Shown: piece by piece, positions 52,660 to 61,477 of the stretch
How the letters are laid out: every line of letters begins with the position of its first letter
How positions within the stretch are numbered: position 1 is the stretch's first letter
Assembly (NCBI GenBank): GCA_947491025.1
Contig: CANLIC010000022.1
Span: forward strand, 1-64,000
Length of the DNA stretch: 64,000 bases
Reading direction: 5' to 3'
DNA from: Myxococcales bacterium
Lineage (GTDB): Bacteria > Myxococcota_A > UBA9042
Translations under genes and position numbers: made by a program
The notes under the pieces: generated by a model
What the model was told of the DNA's origin: nothing
Seen by the model: the letters and a program-made list of their open reading frames with translations, nothing else
Databases searched by the model: none

Positions 52660-53508
52660 CTACTCGGCGTCGGCCGGCCGACACGACTCGGGATCGACGG
52701 GCTCGGGGTTGAGGCCGAGCGCCTCGATGTGCGCAGTGTCCCGAAACATCGCGTCGTGCAGCGCCCGCGAGCGGCCGTCGAGGTCGGCGCGCGCCACGAT
52801 GCCAACGCGCGTCCGGTAGCTCGCTTGGGGGGACAGGGCGCGCAGGTCGGGCGGCGGCTCGCCCTGGTGCTCGGGCGGCGCGATTTGCCGCAGACCCGCG
52901 CACTGCCAGCACGCGCCCTGCTTGTTGACGAGCGCGCACAGCCCGTCGAACCGTTCGGCCAGGGCCGCGCGCCCGGCGGCGAGGTCGTGGCGGAGCTTGG
53001 ACACCGACAGCCCGGCCACCTTGGCCGCCTCGGCGTTGGCGAGGCCTTCGACGTCGCGCAGCACGACCGCCGCCTGCTGCTCGGCGGGCAGCGACCGGCC
53101 CATGCACGTAAAGCAGTAGGCGATGTGCTCGGCGACGTCGAAGCGAAAAGACGGCCCTTGTGCGGCGGCGACGATGCCGCCGGCCATCGCCTCGTCGCGC
53201 TGACACGCGGCCGCGTGCAGCAGCTGCGCGTCGCTCCGCCATCGCTTCTGCGCCCGCAGGTGGTCGAGCGCCGTGCGCACGCCGATGGCACAAAGCCAGG
53301 TCGAGAACGCGCTGTCGCCGGCGAACGAGTCGTGCGCCCGCCAGGCCTTGACGAGCGTGTCCTGCACGATGTCGTCGCAATCGCTCGGGTTGCCGACGAG
53401 GCGGCGGATGACGGCACGCAGGCGCGGACGCGCCGCCTCGATCTCGCGATCGAAGGCGGCGCGCCGCTGCGTCTGCCCCGCGCTCTCGGAGGAGCTGGCG
53501 GCGGGCAT
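52660..53508 (-). CDS. ECF-family sigma-70 factor with Cys-containing C-terminal extension
   Basis: 282 residues. Region 2 is seen in RLVGNPSDCDDIVQDTLVKA through FSTWLCAIGVRTALDHLR, and region 4 in LPAEQQAAVVLRDVEGLANAEAA and GLSVSKLRHDLAAGRAAL. About 95 residues follow region 4, including CWQCAGLRQIAPPEHQG, a possible metal or redox site, unlike minimal ECF factors. No anti-sigma gene is adjacent, so the extension may itself control activity. The start is nine bases after the stop of a glutathione-S-transferase-like gene, so the two form an operon and a link to oxidative or electrophile stress is plausible. Confidence 0.88.
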   Translation of the reverse strand: MPAASSSESAGQTQRRAAFDREIEAARPRLRAVIRRLVGNPSDCDDIVQDTLVKAWRAHDSFAGDSAFSTWLCAIGVRTALDHLRAQKRWRSDAQLLHAAACQRDEAMAGGIVAAAQGPSFRFDVAEHIAYCFTCMGRSLPAEQQAAVVLRDVEGLANAEAAKVAGLSVSKLRHDLAAGRAALAERFDGLCALVNKQGACWQCAGLRQIAPPEHQGEPPPDLRALSPQASYRTRVGIVARADLDGRSRALHDAMFRDTAHIEALGLNPEPVDPESCRPADAE

Positions 53509-53517
53509 GGAGACCTC

Positions 53518-54072
53518 CTACGCCGCGGTGGCGACAAAGCTCGGGCGACCCTGCCACCAGCGCAGGACGCGCACCAGGGCAGGGCGGGCGGCGAGGCGGG
53601 CGGCGCCCTCCTGTTCGCGCGCGTGCCAGGCCAGCATCGGCACGATGGCGAGGTCGGCGAGCGTCGGCCCGTCGCCGACGAGGAAGGTCCGTCCCGTGTA
53701 CGCCGCGTCGAGCGCGTCGAGCCCGGCGTCGCGGGCCGCGTCGTCCGAGCCGTGCACGACCGGCCGATAGAGGTAGTCGACCGCCGCGCTGTACCACTGC
53801 AGGACGGCGGAGCGGGCCTCGGGCGCGTCGGGCAGCAGCCGCACTCCGGCGCCCATGGCGTCGGCCCACGCGCCGATGGCGAGGGACTCGAAGCGCAGCA
53901 GGCCGTCGGACGTCTCGAGCGCCGGCATTTTGCGGAAGGGGTGGACGCGCGCGTGCTCGGGCTGGCCGAATGCGGGCATCTGCACCGCGTGGTCGACCCC
54001 GCGCTCCAGCAGCGCCATGCGGGCCGTGCGGGTCCAAGTGCTCATCGGGTGGCCGTGGATGGTGACGGACAT
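53518..54072 (-). CDS. Glutathione S-transferase family protein
   Basis: 184 residues. The N-terminal thioredoxin-like domain has VTIHGHPMSTWTRTARMALLE, then HPFRKMPALET and FESLAI, the usual cis-Pro and glutathione-binding positions. The helical C-terminal domain includes GRTFLVGDGPTLADLAIVPML, the conserved N-capping/Asp motif of GSTs. The family conjugates or reduces electrophiles using glutathione. ATG 54072 follows AGGAG by a short spacer and gives the normal family start; the frame is open 25 codons upstream. It is probably co-transcribed with the ECF sigma gene. Confidence 0.88.
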   Translation of the reverse strand: MSVTIHGHPMSTWTRTARMALLERGVDHAVQMPAFGQPEHARVHPFRKMPALETSDGLLRFESLAIGAWADAMGAGVRLLPDAPEARSAVLQWYSAAVDYLYRPVVHGSDDAARDAGLDALDAAYTGRTFLVGDGPTLADLAIVPMLAWHAREQEGAARLAARPALVRVLRWWQGRPSFVATAA

Positions 54073-54560
54073 CGGTCTCTCCTGTCTGGGCGCCCGCTGT
54101 GCGGGGCCGGTCGGTGGCAGGACGCGGAGGTCGCGCCCTTCTGACAAGTGAGACGTTGGTGGCGCGGAAAGCTGCCAAAGTGCTGACTACAAACCGTTCC
54201 CGATACTTGTCGACCGAGTGCTGGGGCGCCGACAGTTTGGGACGACGTCCTGCGACGGTCCATGGACACGGCGCAATTTCCTTTGCGAGCGCCCGGCTTT
54301 GAGCGTCCTTGGGTCGGCCTCGAGGCCCTTGATCCTACGGGGACCTCGCGAAACGACTCCGGCGGGAGCGCTTGCGCCTTTGGGTCCTGACTGTGGGTCT
54401 TGCCGATGCGCCGACCGAGTTCCACGCACCCCTATCGCCGGCAACCCGCCCATTCGCCTCGCGCCCCGGCCCTGCGATCCGTACAAAGCATGGAGTACCG
54501 TCGCCGGCCCACCGAGGCGCGCCCCTACGCCCAACGCGCCGCCATCGCCCCGAGTCCACG
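54073..54560. other. Divergent intergenic region
   Basis: 488 bases between the minus-strand GST start and the plus-strand DUF2330 gene. No convincing gene was seen. Several plus-strand frames run through it but lack family-like sequence. Promoters for both directions should lie here, but none was assigned. Confidence 0.5.
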
Positions 54561-56735
54561 ATGCGCTCATGCCCGATGCCTCGCTCGCCTCGCGTTGCGG
54601 CGGCCGCCTCTGCGCTCACGCTCGCCGGAGCGATCTTGGCAGCAGTCCTGGGAGTGGCCCGACCGGCCGCGGCCTGCGGCGGCTGCTTCTCGCCCGTGCC
54701 GCCGGCCAGCCCGCAGTGGGTGTTGCAGAACAAGGAGCGCGTGCTCTTTGCCTACGACGCCGGCAGCAAGTCCTCGACCGTGTGGATCGAGGTCCGCTAC
54801 ACCGGCAGCGCCAGCGAGTTCGGCTGGGTCTTGCCCCTCCCGAAGCCGCCCAAGGTGGGCGTCGGCACGTCGCTGTTCTTCGATCGCCTCGACGCGGTGC
54901 AGGGGCGCCGCTTTGTCCGCAGTTGGCGGCCGGCGGAGAACTGCAGAGATCCCCAACTCGGCTGCCTGCCCCTCTCTTCGGCGGGAGCTGACGCCAGCGC
55001 GGGCGACTCCGACAGCGGGGGCGGTAGCGACTTTGGGAAGCCCGAACCGGCGCCACCCAAGGAGGTCAAGGTCCTCGACGAGGGCAAGACAGGGCCCTAC
55101 GACTACCTCGTCGTCAGCGCCACCGACGCCAAGCCGCTGCATGATTGGCTCAAGGCCAAGGGCTACAACACGCCTGACGCAGCGGTGCCGATCATCGCCT
55201 CGCATGTCGCCAAGGGCGATGTGTTCGTCGCCATCAAGCTGAGCAATGGCGCCGGTGTCGACAAGATCCGCCCCGTCGCGCTGACGATGCCGGACGCCGA
55301 GCCCTGCGTTCCGCTCCGCCTGACCTCGATCGCCGCGCAGGACGACATGGAGATCATCGTCACCCTGGCTGGTCCTGGCCGCGCCGTGCCGAAAAACCAC
55401 CTCCACGTCGAGCTCAACCCGCTGCGGCTCGCACTGGCGTCGGTCAGCAGCACCTCGCCACGGCCCAGCAACTACGACAGCGTGCTCGCCACCGCCATCG
55501 ACGAGGCCGGCGGGCGGGCCTTTCACATCGAATTCGCCGGCAAGGCCAGCGCCGACGCCCTGCTCGGCGACGCCGCGCTCGCCACGAAGGAGCTCGCCAA
55601 AGTCGACAACGTCCTGGACTTGGTGCGCTTTGTCCTCGAGCGGCCCAACGGCGCCTGGCGGCATCCCGACGTCGTCGACGAGCTCTACGTCGGCGGCCAG
55701 CTGCAGCAGGCCTTGGCGCCATGGATGCCGAACAGCGCCGGCGCCGCGCTCTCGATCATGCTGACCTGCGGCGAATATTGGGCGCAATTCGCCTGGAAGC
55801 CGCCGGCTGGCAAGGAAGCGTGCCTGCCGAAAGGAGCGCCGGTCGGCCTCTCGAGCCAGGTGCTCGCCGGGCGCCCGTTCGACGGCGTGGCGGCCGCGAA
55901 ACACCTGCATGAGAAGCTCTTCGACCCCATGACCGCGCTGGCCAAGCTGGTCGCAGGCGCCGAGCGCACCACCCGGATGGTCATGCGCATTTCGCCGGCC
56001 GAAATGGACCGCGACCCGGTCTTCGCCTACTCCAAGACCCTCCCCGACGTCGCCGCCGATGTGCCTTTCGAGGTAGGCGATGTCTGCAGCGGCGGCTGGT
56101 TGCCCGCCGACGCCGTCCGCCTGGTCGTGCCCGGCCACGGCTCGTGGGTCCTCGGCGGAAGCGGAAGCGACTGGAACAACGCCAATGACCCGCGCTTCAA
56201 GGGCGCACCTGCGGCGGCGCTCATCAGCCTGCTCGACGAGACAGGCGCGCCAGCTGCCATCGCCAAGGCCGACCTCGCCTTGGTCGACGAGGCCATCAAG
56301 GGCGCCAAGCCGGGCGCGCCCTCGCTGCCGACGGCGCTGGTGCTGAAGCCGGCGACGGCGTGGCAGGCGCCCGAGAGCGAAGCGGAGGTCAAGAAGCTCG
56401 GGCCATGGTTCGCGCCCGGCAACTGCACGCCCAAGCCCGGCTGGGTCAGCGGCCAGCAGGCGCCGGCGGGGGCGGTCCCGGCGCCCTTGCCAGACATCGA
56501 GGTGGTCGGTGGCGACGGGATTTCCAGCGACGGCGGCGGCCTGTCGAGCGATGGCAGTGACCCGTCGGGCGCCGGCAGCGGCGGCGGCGCTTCAGACGGC
56601 GGCCGCGACGGCGGTGGCTGCAGCGCCAACCTAGCGGCAGGGCACGGGCTCGGCGCCGGATGGTTGCTGCTGGCAGCGCTCGCGGCTGCGGCCCTGGCGA
56701 GACGGCGCTTCGGGGCGGACTCGCGGCTGCGCTGA
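54561..56735 (+). CDS. DUF2330 surface protein with MYXO-CTERM-like anchor
   Basis: 724 residues. The signal peptide ends at RPAAACGGCFSP, and the CGGCF at the mature N-terminus is characteristic of DUF2330 proteins. The core has KERVLFAYDAGSKSSTVWIEV, FGWVLPLPKPP and LRLTSIAAQDDMEIIVTL. After a Gly/Ser/Asp linker, the C-terminus reads GGCSANLA..., then a hydrophobic helix (GLGAGWLLLAALAAAALA) and RRR. This is the tripartite MYXO-CTERM layout, in which a Cys is recognised by a dedicated sorting protease and anchored to the outside of the cell. It is strong evidence for a Myxococcota host. ATG 54561 or 54576 may be used. Confidence 0.9.
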   Translation: MRSCPMPRSPRVAAAASALTLAGAILAAVLGVARPAAACGGCFSPVPPASPQWVLQNKERVLFAYDAGSKSSTVWIEVRYTGSASEFGWVLPLPKPPKVGVGTSLFFDRLDAVQGRRFVRSWRPAENCRDPQLGCLPLSSAGADASAGDSDSGGGSDFGKPEPAPPKEVKVLDEGKTGPYDYLVVSATDAKPLHDWLKAKGYNTPDAAVPIIASHVAKGDVFVAIKLSNGAGVDKIRPVALTMPDAEPCVPLRLTSIAAQDDMEIIVTLAGPGRAVPKNHLHVELNPLRLALASVSSTSPRPSNYDSVLATAIDEAGGRAFHIEFAGKASADALLGDAALATKELAKVDNVLDLVRFVLERPNGAWRHPDVVDELYVGGQLQQALAPWMPNSAGAALSIMLTCGEYWAQFAWKPPAGKEACLPKGAPVGLSSQVLAGRPFDGVAAAKHLHEKLFDPMTALAKLVAGAERTTRMVMRISPAEMDRDPVFAYSKTLPDVAADVPFEVGDVCSGGWLPADAVRLVVPGHGSWVLGGSGSDWNNANDPRFKGAPAAALISLLDETGAPAAIAKADLALVDEAIKGAKPGAPSLPTALVLKPATAWQAPESEAEVKKLGPWFAPGNCTPKPGWVSGQQAPAGAVPAPLPDIEVVGGDGISSDGGGLSSDGSDPSGAGSGGGASDGGRDGGGCSANLAAGHGLGAGWLLLAALAAAALARRRFGADSRLR

Positions 56736-56754
56736 GTCAGCCGATAGGGCGTCG

Positions 56755-58530
56755 CTACCACCCCGGATGGAGCTTGAACATCGACGCCGGCGGCAGGCGC
56801 CCTGTCGCCGTCCCCACCAGCCAAGACGCCATCTTCTCAATGACGTCGCGCAGCTCGACCGCCTCGGCCCAGCGCTTGGGGATGGCCTTGGCGCCAAAGC
56901 GCGCGCCGAGGAGCTGCCCGGTGATGCTGCCGGTGCTGTCGGAGTCGCCGATATGCGTCACCGCCAGCGACACGGCGTCCTCGAACGCCTCGACGGCGGT
57001 GGCGCCGCGCCTGTGCCAGGCCTCGGCCAAGAGCGCGCAATAGAAGGCGATCGCCAGCGCCTCCTCGCCGACCCAGCCTTGGCCGAGCGAGGTCGGAATG
57101 CGCGCAGGCCACACGCCGCTGGCGATCGTGCGTTCGGCCTCGACCCGCGCGTTGGCGAGCGCCCGCGGCGTCTCGAGCGCCTTGGCGCCGCCTTCGATCA
57201 CCTCGGCGCGCTGGCTCAGGGCGCGGTCGGCGCGCGATGCAGCCTCAGCCAGCGTCTCGTCGCGCAGCAGCCCGGCGACGCAGCAGGCGAGCCAGCCCGC
57301 GCTGAGGTAGCCGCTCGGGTGGCCATGGGTGTGGCGGGCGCAGTCGGCGCCGATGCCGAATGCCGACTCCCCGCCGACGTAGATGCCCACCGGCGCCACC
57401 CGCATGACGCCGCCGCAGCCCTTGCTGTCGTTGTCGGCGAAGGCGCCGAGCTCCTTGGTCTGTCCGAGCGCCGTGAGGCAGGTGTTGCCCGGCGCGCGGC
57501 GCTGATGCAACGCCTGGATGCCCATCAGGTAGCCGTCTGGCGCGTGCGGCAGGCGCCAGGTATGCGCTTGCGTGTAGTACCAGCGCAGGATGCCGTGGTG
57601 CGGCCCCGACGGCCAGTGGAGGGTGCCCTTGAGGCAGCCGCGAATCCAGCCGCGCAGCAGCCCCTCGGCGGTGAACAGCGTCATCTGGGTGTCGTCGGTG
57701 ATGGCGCCAGCCGGGGCCGAGCCCGCCTCGAACTCGCGCACGCCGCGCGCGCCAAAACGCGTCAAATCCCGCTCGTCGGTGAAGAACTCGATGGGCGCGC
57801 CGAGGGCGTCGCCACACGCACCGCCGAGCAGGCAGCCGTACGTCCGCTGGTAGAAGTCGGTGTACGTCATGCCCTCCGCCAGGCGCTCCAGACCGCTGCG
57901 GTTGGCGTAATCGCGCAGCCACTGCTCCTGCGCTGCCGTCTCGATGGCGCCGGGGCGCACGGCGCGCACCGCGGCAATGGCGTCCGTAGCGAGCTGATCG
58001 AGCGGATCGCTTTCGTAGTACGTCTTGGGGATCGGGCTGCGGTCGATGAGGATGCGCGCCGCCAGCAAGCCGGTGCGCCCGAGGCCGCCTTTGCAGTGGA
58101 TGATCACCTTGGCGCCAGCGTCGAGGCGGCTGGCCAGGTACCAGCGGGCGAGATCCCAGCGCTCCTCGAAGGCGGCATCCGGCACGCCGCCGTCGACGAT
58201 CGGCAGGTGCAGCCAGCCCAAGAAGCGCGTGGCCGCCGTCTCCCCCAACTCGGTGACGCCCAGTGCCTCGAGCTCGTGCTGCTCCATCAAGGTGATGATG
58301 GCCACGGCATCCCATGCCGCGATGTCATCGATGTCGATGGCCAGGTCGCGCGCCCAGGCGCCCGTCTTGGCGTTCGGTTGCTGTTTGCCGGGGCAGAAGG
58401 TCAGGCCGAGGGTGCCGCCGCCGGGCAGCCGCAGCTCGGCGATCTCCAGCGGGTGGGTGGTGCTGTTCCGAACGGGCTTCGCGGCGTGCTTCGAAGGCTC
58501 GGCGGCCTTCGTCGGGGGCTGGGTGGGCAT
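56755..58530 (-). CDS. Fusion of dual-specificity phosphatase-like and ADP-ribosylglycohydrolase domains
   Basis: 591 residues. The N-terminal ~215 residues form a CDKN3/DSP-type Cys phosphatase domain with the P-loop HCKGGLGRTG (C146, R152) and an upstream general-acid candidate in LPIVDGG. The C-terminal ~365 residues are an ADP-ribosylglycohydrolase (DraG/ARH-like): GCLLGGACGDALGAPIEFF, ITDDTQMTLF (metal-binding TDD) and GDSDSTGSITGQLLGA. Both active sites appear intact. The enzyme would remove phosphate and ADP-ribose, or act on a substrate bearing both. ATG 58530 has AGGAG upstream. It converges on the DUF2330 gene with 19 bases between stops. Confidence 0.9.
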   Translation of the reverse strand: MPTQPPTKAAEPSKHAAKPVRNSTTHPLEIAELRLPGGGTLGLTFCPGKQQPNAKTGAWARDLAIDIDDIAAWDAVAIITLMEQHELEALGVTELGETAATRFLGWLHLPIVDGGVPDAAFEERWDLARWYLASRLDAGAKVIIHCKGGLGRTGLLAARILIDRSPIPKTYYESDPLDQLATDAIAAVRAVRPGAIETAAQEQWLRDYANRSGLERLAEGMTYTDFYQRTYGCLLGGACGDALGAPIEFFTDERDLTRFGARGVREFEAGSAPAGAITDDTQMTLFTAEGLLRGWIRGCLKGTLHWPSGPHHGILRWYYTQAHTWRLPHAPDGYLMGIQALHQRRAPGNTCLTALGQTKELGAFADNDSKGCGGVMRVAPVGIYVGGESAFGIGADCARHTHGHPSGYLSAGWLACCVAGLLRDETLAEAASRADRALSQRAEVIEGGAKALETPRALANARVEAERTIASGVWPARIPTSLGQGWVGEEALAIAFYCALLAEAWHRRGATAVEAFEDAVSLAVTHIGDSDSTGSITGQLLGARFGAKAIPKRWAEAVELRDVIEKMASWLVGTATGRLPPASMFKLHPGW

Positions 58531-58633
58531 GGCCTTCGCTCCTGTGCTGGGTCGCCGCGGATGGGCGTCGACACCCTGGAGGATGGAGCGACCATGCGAC
58601 AGCCTGTGTCGTATGGCCCCCGCTAGCGCCCGC

Positions 58634-60805
58634 TCAAGGGCGACACGTCGCGAACTTCAGCTTCGACTCCGCCTGGCGCAAGGCGGGCATGTCGGCTTCG
58701 CGGGCGAACACCGGGAGGGTGCCAAGCGGCGCCGGCCGCGTGACGCTCTTGCCGCCCACCACCGCCTCGCCGGTCCAGACGTCGAACCAGGTCCCGGCCG
58801 GCAGGTAGAGCGTGCGCGTCGTCGCGCCCTCCTCGAGGACCGGGGCGACCAGCAGGGCATCGCCGATCATGTACTGGTCAGCCAGCCCGCGGGCCTTTGG
58901 ATCGTCCGGAAAAGCCAGCACCATCGCCCGCAGCAGGGGCGCAGACGTCACGGCCGCTTCGGCAGCCAGCGCCTCGAAGGTCGGGCGCAGCGCGCAGTGG
59001 ATGAAGGTGAACTTGCGGAAATGCGCCGTCGTCTCGGCGTCTTTCTCCCACGACCAGTTGTTGAGCTTGTCGGCGCCCTCGTGGGTGCGCATGACCGGCG
59101 TGAAGGCGCCGAGCTCGGTCCAGCGCATCCAGAGCTCCTTGGTGCTCGGCTTGCCCTTGGCGAACCCGGCGATGTCGTGGGTGACAAAGGGCTGGCCGGA
59201 GAGCCCGAGGTTCAGCACCGCCGGCACGACCGTCGGCAGGCCATCGAGCTTGCTCCAGTTCGTCTCCTGGTCGCCGACCCAATGGATCTGGGCGTAGCGC
59301 TGCACCCCGCTGTGGCCGGAGCGGCCGATCCAGGCGAAGTCGTTGTTCGGCCGCTCGGCGTCCGCCGCCATCCGCGCGGCGCGGTTCCAATCGACCGGGA
59401 AGCTGTTGCGGCGCTCGATGGGGTCTGAGCCGTCGGTGTGGTGGCCATCGACCGGTACCCACTCGCCGAAGTCGTGCATCCAGCCGTCGACGCCGTAGTC
59501 GCGGATCATCGCGCCGAGCTCGCCAGCGATGAAGGGCAGGGTGTCCGCATCGCCGAAGTCGGGGTGGCCATCCTTCTGTGGCAGGTTGGGCACCAAAGCG
59601 TCCTCGTAGACCGAGCCATCGGCGTTCTTCACCAGCATCCCACCCTTGGCCATCGCCGCGAAGCGATCGGGCTGAACCTCCTTGGGGATGAAGGGGTTGG
59701 CGTAGACCAGGAACTTGTAGCCGCGCGCGTGCAGGCCATCGACGAGGCCCTTGAAGTCGGGGTAGAGCGCGTCGGCCGGGTTGGCGATGAGGAACTCATC
59801 GGGCTTCCAGACGTAGTGGACGCCGAAGCCGCCATCGAGGTTCTTGCGGATGCCGCCCCAATCCTGCGCCCACAGCGCCGCCACCGGGATGCCCGCCGCC
59901 TCCAGCGCGTCCGCCTCGGCGAGGACCTTGGCGCGGCCACCCTGGGTGCCGATCCAGAGCTGGTAGGCCCACGATGGCGGGGGCTTCGGCCGCCCGAGCA
60001 GGTCGCCGAGCTGACGCACCACCCCGAGCGGCGTCGGCCCGTGCAGCACGCGCCACGTCAGCGTCTTGGCGCCGATGACCTCGATCCATGCCACGTCGGC
60101 GTCCTGCTTGCAGAGGTCGACCCGCACCCGCTGGTGGCCATCGAAGTGGACGCCCCAACCGCGGGCGTCTATCCAGGTCGGCATCGGAAAGTAGACCGAG
60201 TGCGCGTCCCCGACCGAGACGCCGCCGCTGCCGTCGCGACCGTTGCCTTGCTCGTTGACGAGGAGCTCGAAGGCCTCGCCGCGCTGGTCGAGCGCGTTGT
60301 ATTGCTCGCCGAAGCCGAAAAAGCTGGCGGCGGCGTCACATCGCACCGGGATGGCGTAGGAGTCCGCCGTGCCGGTGGTCGTCACCGAGAACACCGTGAA
60401 GTGCTCGCCGTCGACCTGGGCCTTCAGCTGCGCCGAGCGGTCGGAGGTAGCGCTTTTGAAGAGCAACTGCGCTGAGCTGCCATCGGCGCTGACACTCAGC
60501 GTGCCGGCCTTGAGCTCGTCGCCCTGCACGTCCTTGTGGATGAACTGCAACACGCCGACGCCGCTGCGCTCCGCTTTGAACGCGCGGGCCATCACGCCGC
60601 GCGCTGCGAGCCCGAACAGCGCGCTGCCACCGTCGGCGGCGCGTACCTCGAGCGCGCCGTCGCTGGCCTGCGCCAGCCGCACCTTGCGCCCGTAGGCCCA
60701 ATCGCCGGGCTTGGGCGCCGCATCCTTGGTCGGGTCCGCGTCGTCCGCGCAGGCCGTCAGCCCGCACAGCGCCAGTGCAGCGAGTCGTCCGAGGCGCGCT
60801 GTCAT
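58634..60805 (-). CDS. Secreted GH31 glycosidase, YihQ-related
   Basis: 723 residues. The signal peptide ends at ALALCGLTAC, a probable lipobox (Cys about 18). The N-terminal beta domain includes FFGFGEQYNALDQRGE. The GH31 barrel contains AGIPVAALWAQDWGGIRKN and the nucleophile segment GWMHDFGEWVP (Asp about 443). It also has RSGHSGVQRYAQIHWVGDQETNW (acid/base Asp) and PFVTHDIAGF. WAQDW and the DFGEW form are like sulfoquinovosidase YihQ. The Arg/Trp that bind the sulfonate in YihQ follow WAQDW by about a dozen residues and are not evident here, so an ordinary alpha-glucosidase is as likely. ATG 60805 was chosen for the signal peptide. Confidence 0.88.
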   Translation of the reverse strand: MTARLGRLAALALCGLTACADDADPTKDAAPKPGDWAYGRKVRLAQASDGALEVRAADGGSALFGLAARGVMARAFKAERSGVGVLQFIHKDVQGDELKAGTLSVSADGSSAQLLFKSATSDRSAQLKAQVDGEHFTVFSVTTTGTADSYAIPVRCDAAASFFGFGEQYNALDQRGEAFELLVNEQGNGRDGSGGVSVGDAHSVYFPMPTWIDARGWGVHFDGHQRVRVDLCKQDADVAWIEVIGAKTLTWRVLHGPTPLGVVRQLGDLLGRPKPPPSWAYQLWIGTQGGRAKVLAEADALEAAGIPVAALWAQDWGGIRKNLDGGFGVHYVWKPDEFLIANPADALYPDFKGLVDGLHARGYKFLVYANPFIPKEVQPDRFAAMAKGGMLVKNADGSVYEDALVPNLPQKDGHPDFGDADTLPFIAGELGAMIRDYGVDGWMHDFGEWVPVDGHHTDGSDPIERRNSFPVDWNRAARMAADAERPNNDFAWIGRSGHSGVQRYAQIHWVGDQETNWSKLDGLPTVVPAVLNLGLSGQPFVTHDIAGFAKGKPSTKELWMRWTELGAFTPVMRTHEGADKLNNWSWEKDAETTAHFRKFTFIHCALRPTFEALAAEAAVTSAPLLRAMVLAFPDDPKARGLADQYMIGDALLVAPVLEEGATTRTLYLPAGTWFDVWTGEAVVGGKSVTRPAPLGTLPVFAREADMPALRQAESKLKFATCRP

Positions 60806-60937
60806 GGTCCCTCCCGCTGCGCGTGCTGCGCCGGGCGGAGACTTTAGCACCGCTGCGCGGCGTTCGGCTATGTCAGCGGGCGTGGCGCATGACCTCCTGT
60901 CATCGCGTCCCATTCCACCCTGTGGTATCGAGGCCGC

Positions 60938-61300
60938 ATGGGGCTCTACCTGCAACGCTTCGACTTTGGCACCGAATCCCAGGTCCCTGACCTCTCCGAG
61001 ATTCGCCGCGAGGCCATCTCCCGCTTGGGCTCCGACGCGGCCATCGAGGGCATCGAGGTGCGCGGCGCCGTCGTCGAGGTCCGCACCATGATGGACCCCT
61101 TCGCCCACCTCATTCTGCCTGCCATCCTCATGGAGCGCGGCGGTCGACCCCTCGAAATCGGCGGCGGCCCAACCACCCTCGATATCCCCGAATGGGCGCA
61201 TGGGCGGCTGAGGGACCTGCCCTGGCTTGAGCGTTTTCGGATTCGGCACCGGTGGTGGTCCTGGCTGATCGGCACGGCCCGAGGTCCACGGCGGAGCTAG
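60938..61300 (+). CDS. Small hypothetical protein
   Basis: 120 residues (MGLYLQRFDFG...). The composition is balanced, with alternating strand- and helix-like segments (EIRREAISRLG, IEGIEVRGAVVEVRT, PFAHLILPAILMERGG, TTLDIPEWAHGRLRDLPWLERF). No signal peptide is present. GAGG lies five bases before the ATG. It is divergent from the GH31 gene, about 130 bases away. The coding call rests on composition and the ribosome-binding site; no family is recognised. Confidence 0.6.
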   Translation: MGLYLQRFDFGTESQVPDLSEIRREAISRLGSDAAIEGIEVRGAVVEVRTMMDPFAHLILPAILMERGGRPLEIGGGPTTLDIPEWAHGRLRDLPWLERFRIRHRWWSWLIGTARGPRRS

Positions 61301-61477
61301 TGCTTCGGGGCACAAGCCGATTGCTTTCCTGCACCTCGTCGGCGCCATGAAGCTTCTCGCGTCCACGAAGCGCTTGGCGCCTGGGACGCGCACGCCCCGG
61401 CGGACCCCCGACGCAACCGCGCCCGCGATAGGTCATGACGAATCGAAAGGAGCCTCGGCCACGCGGTCGCGGGCCGC

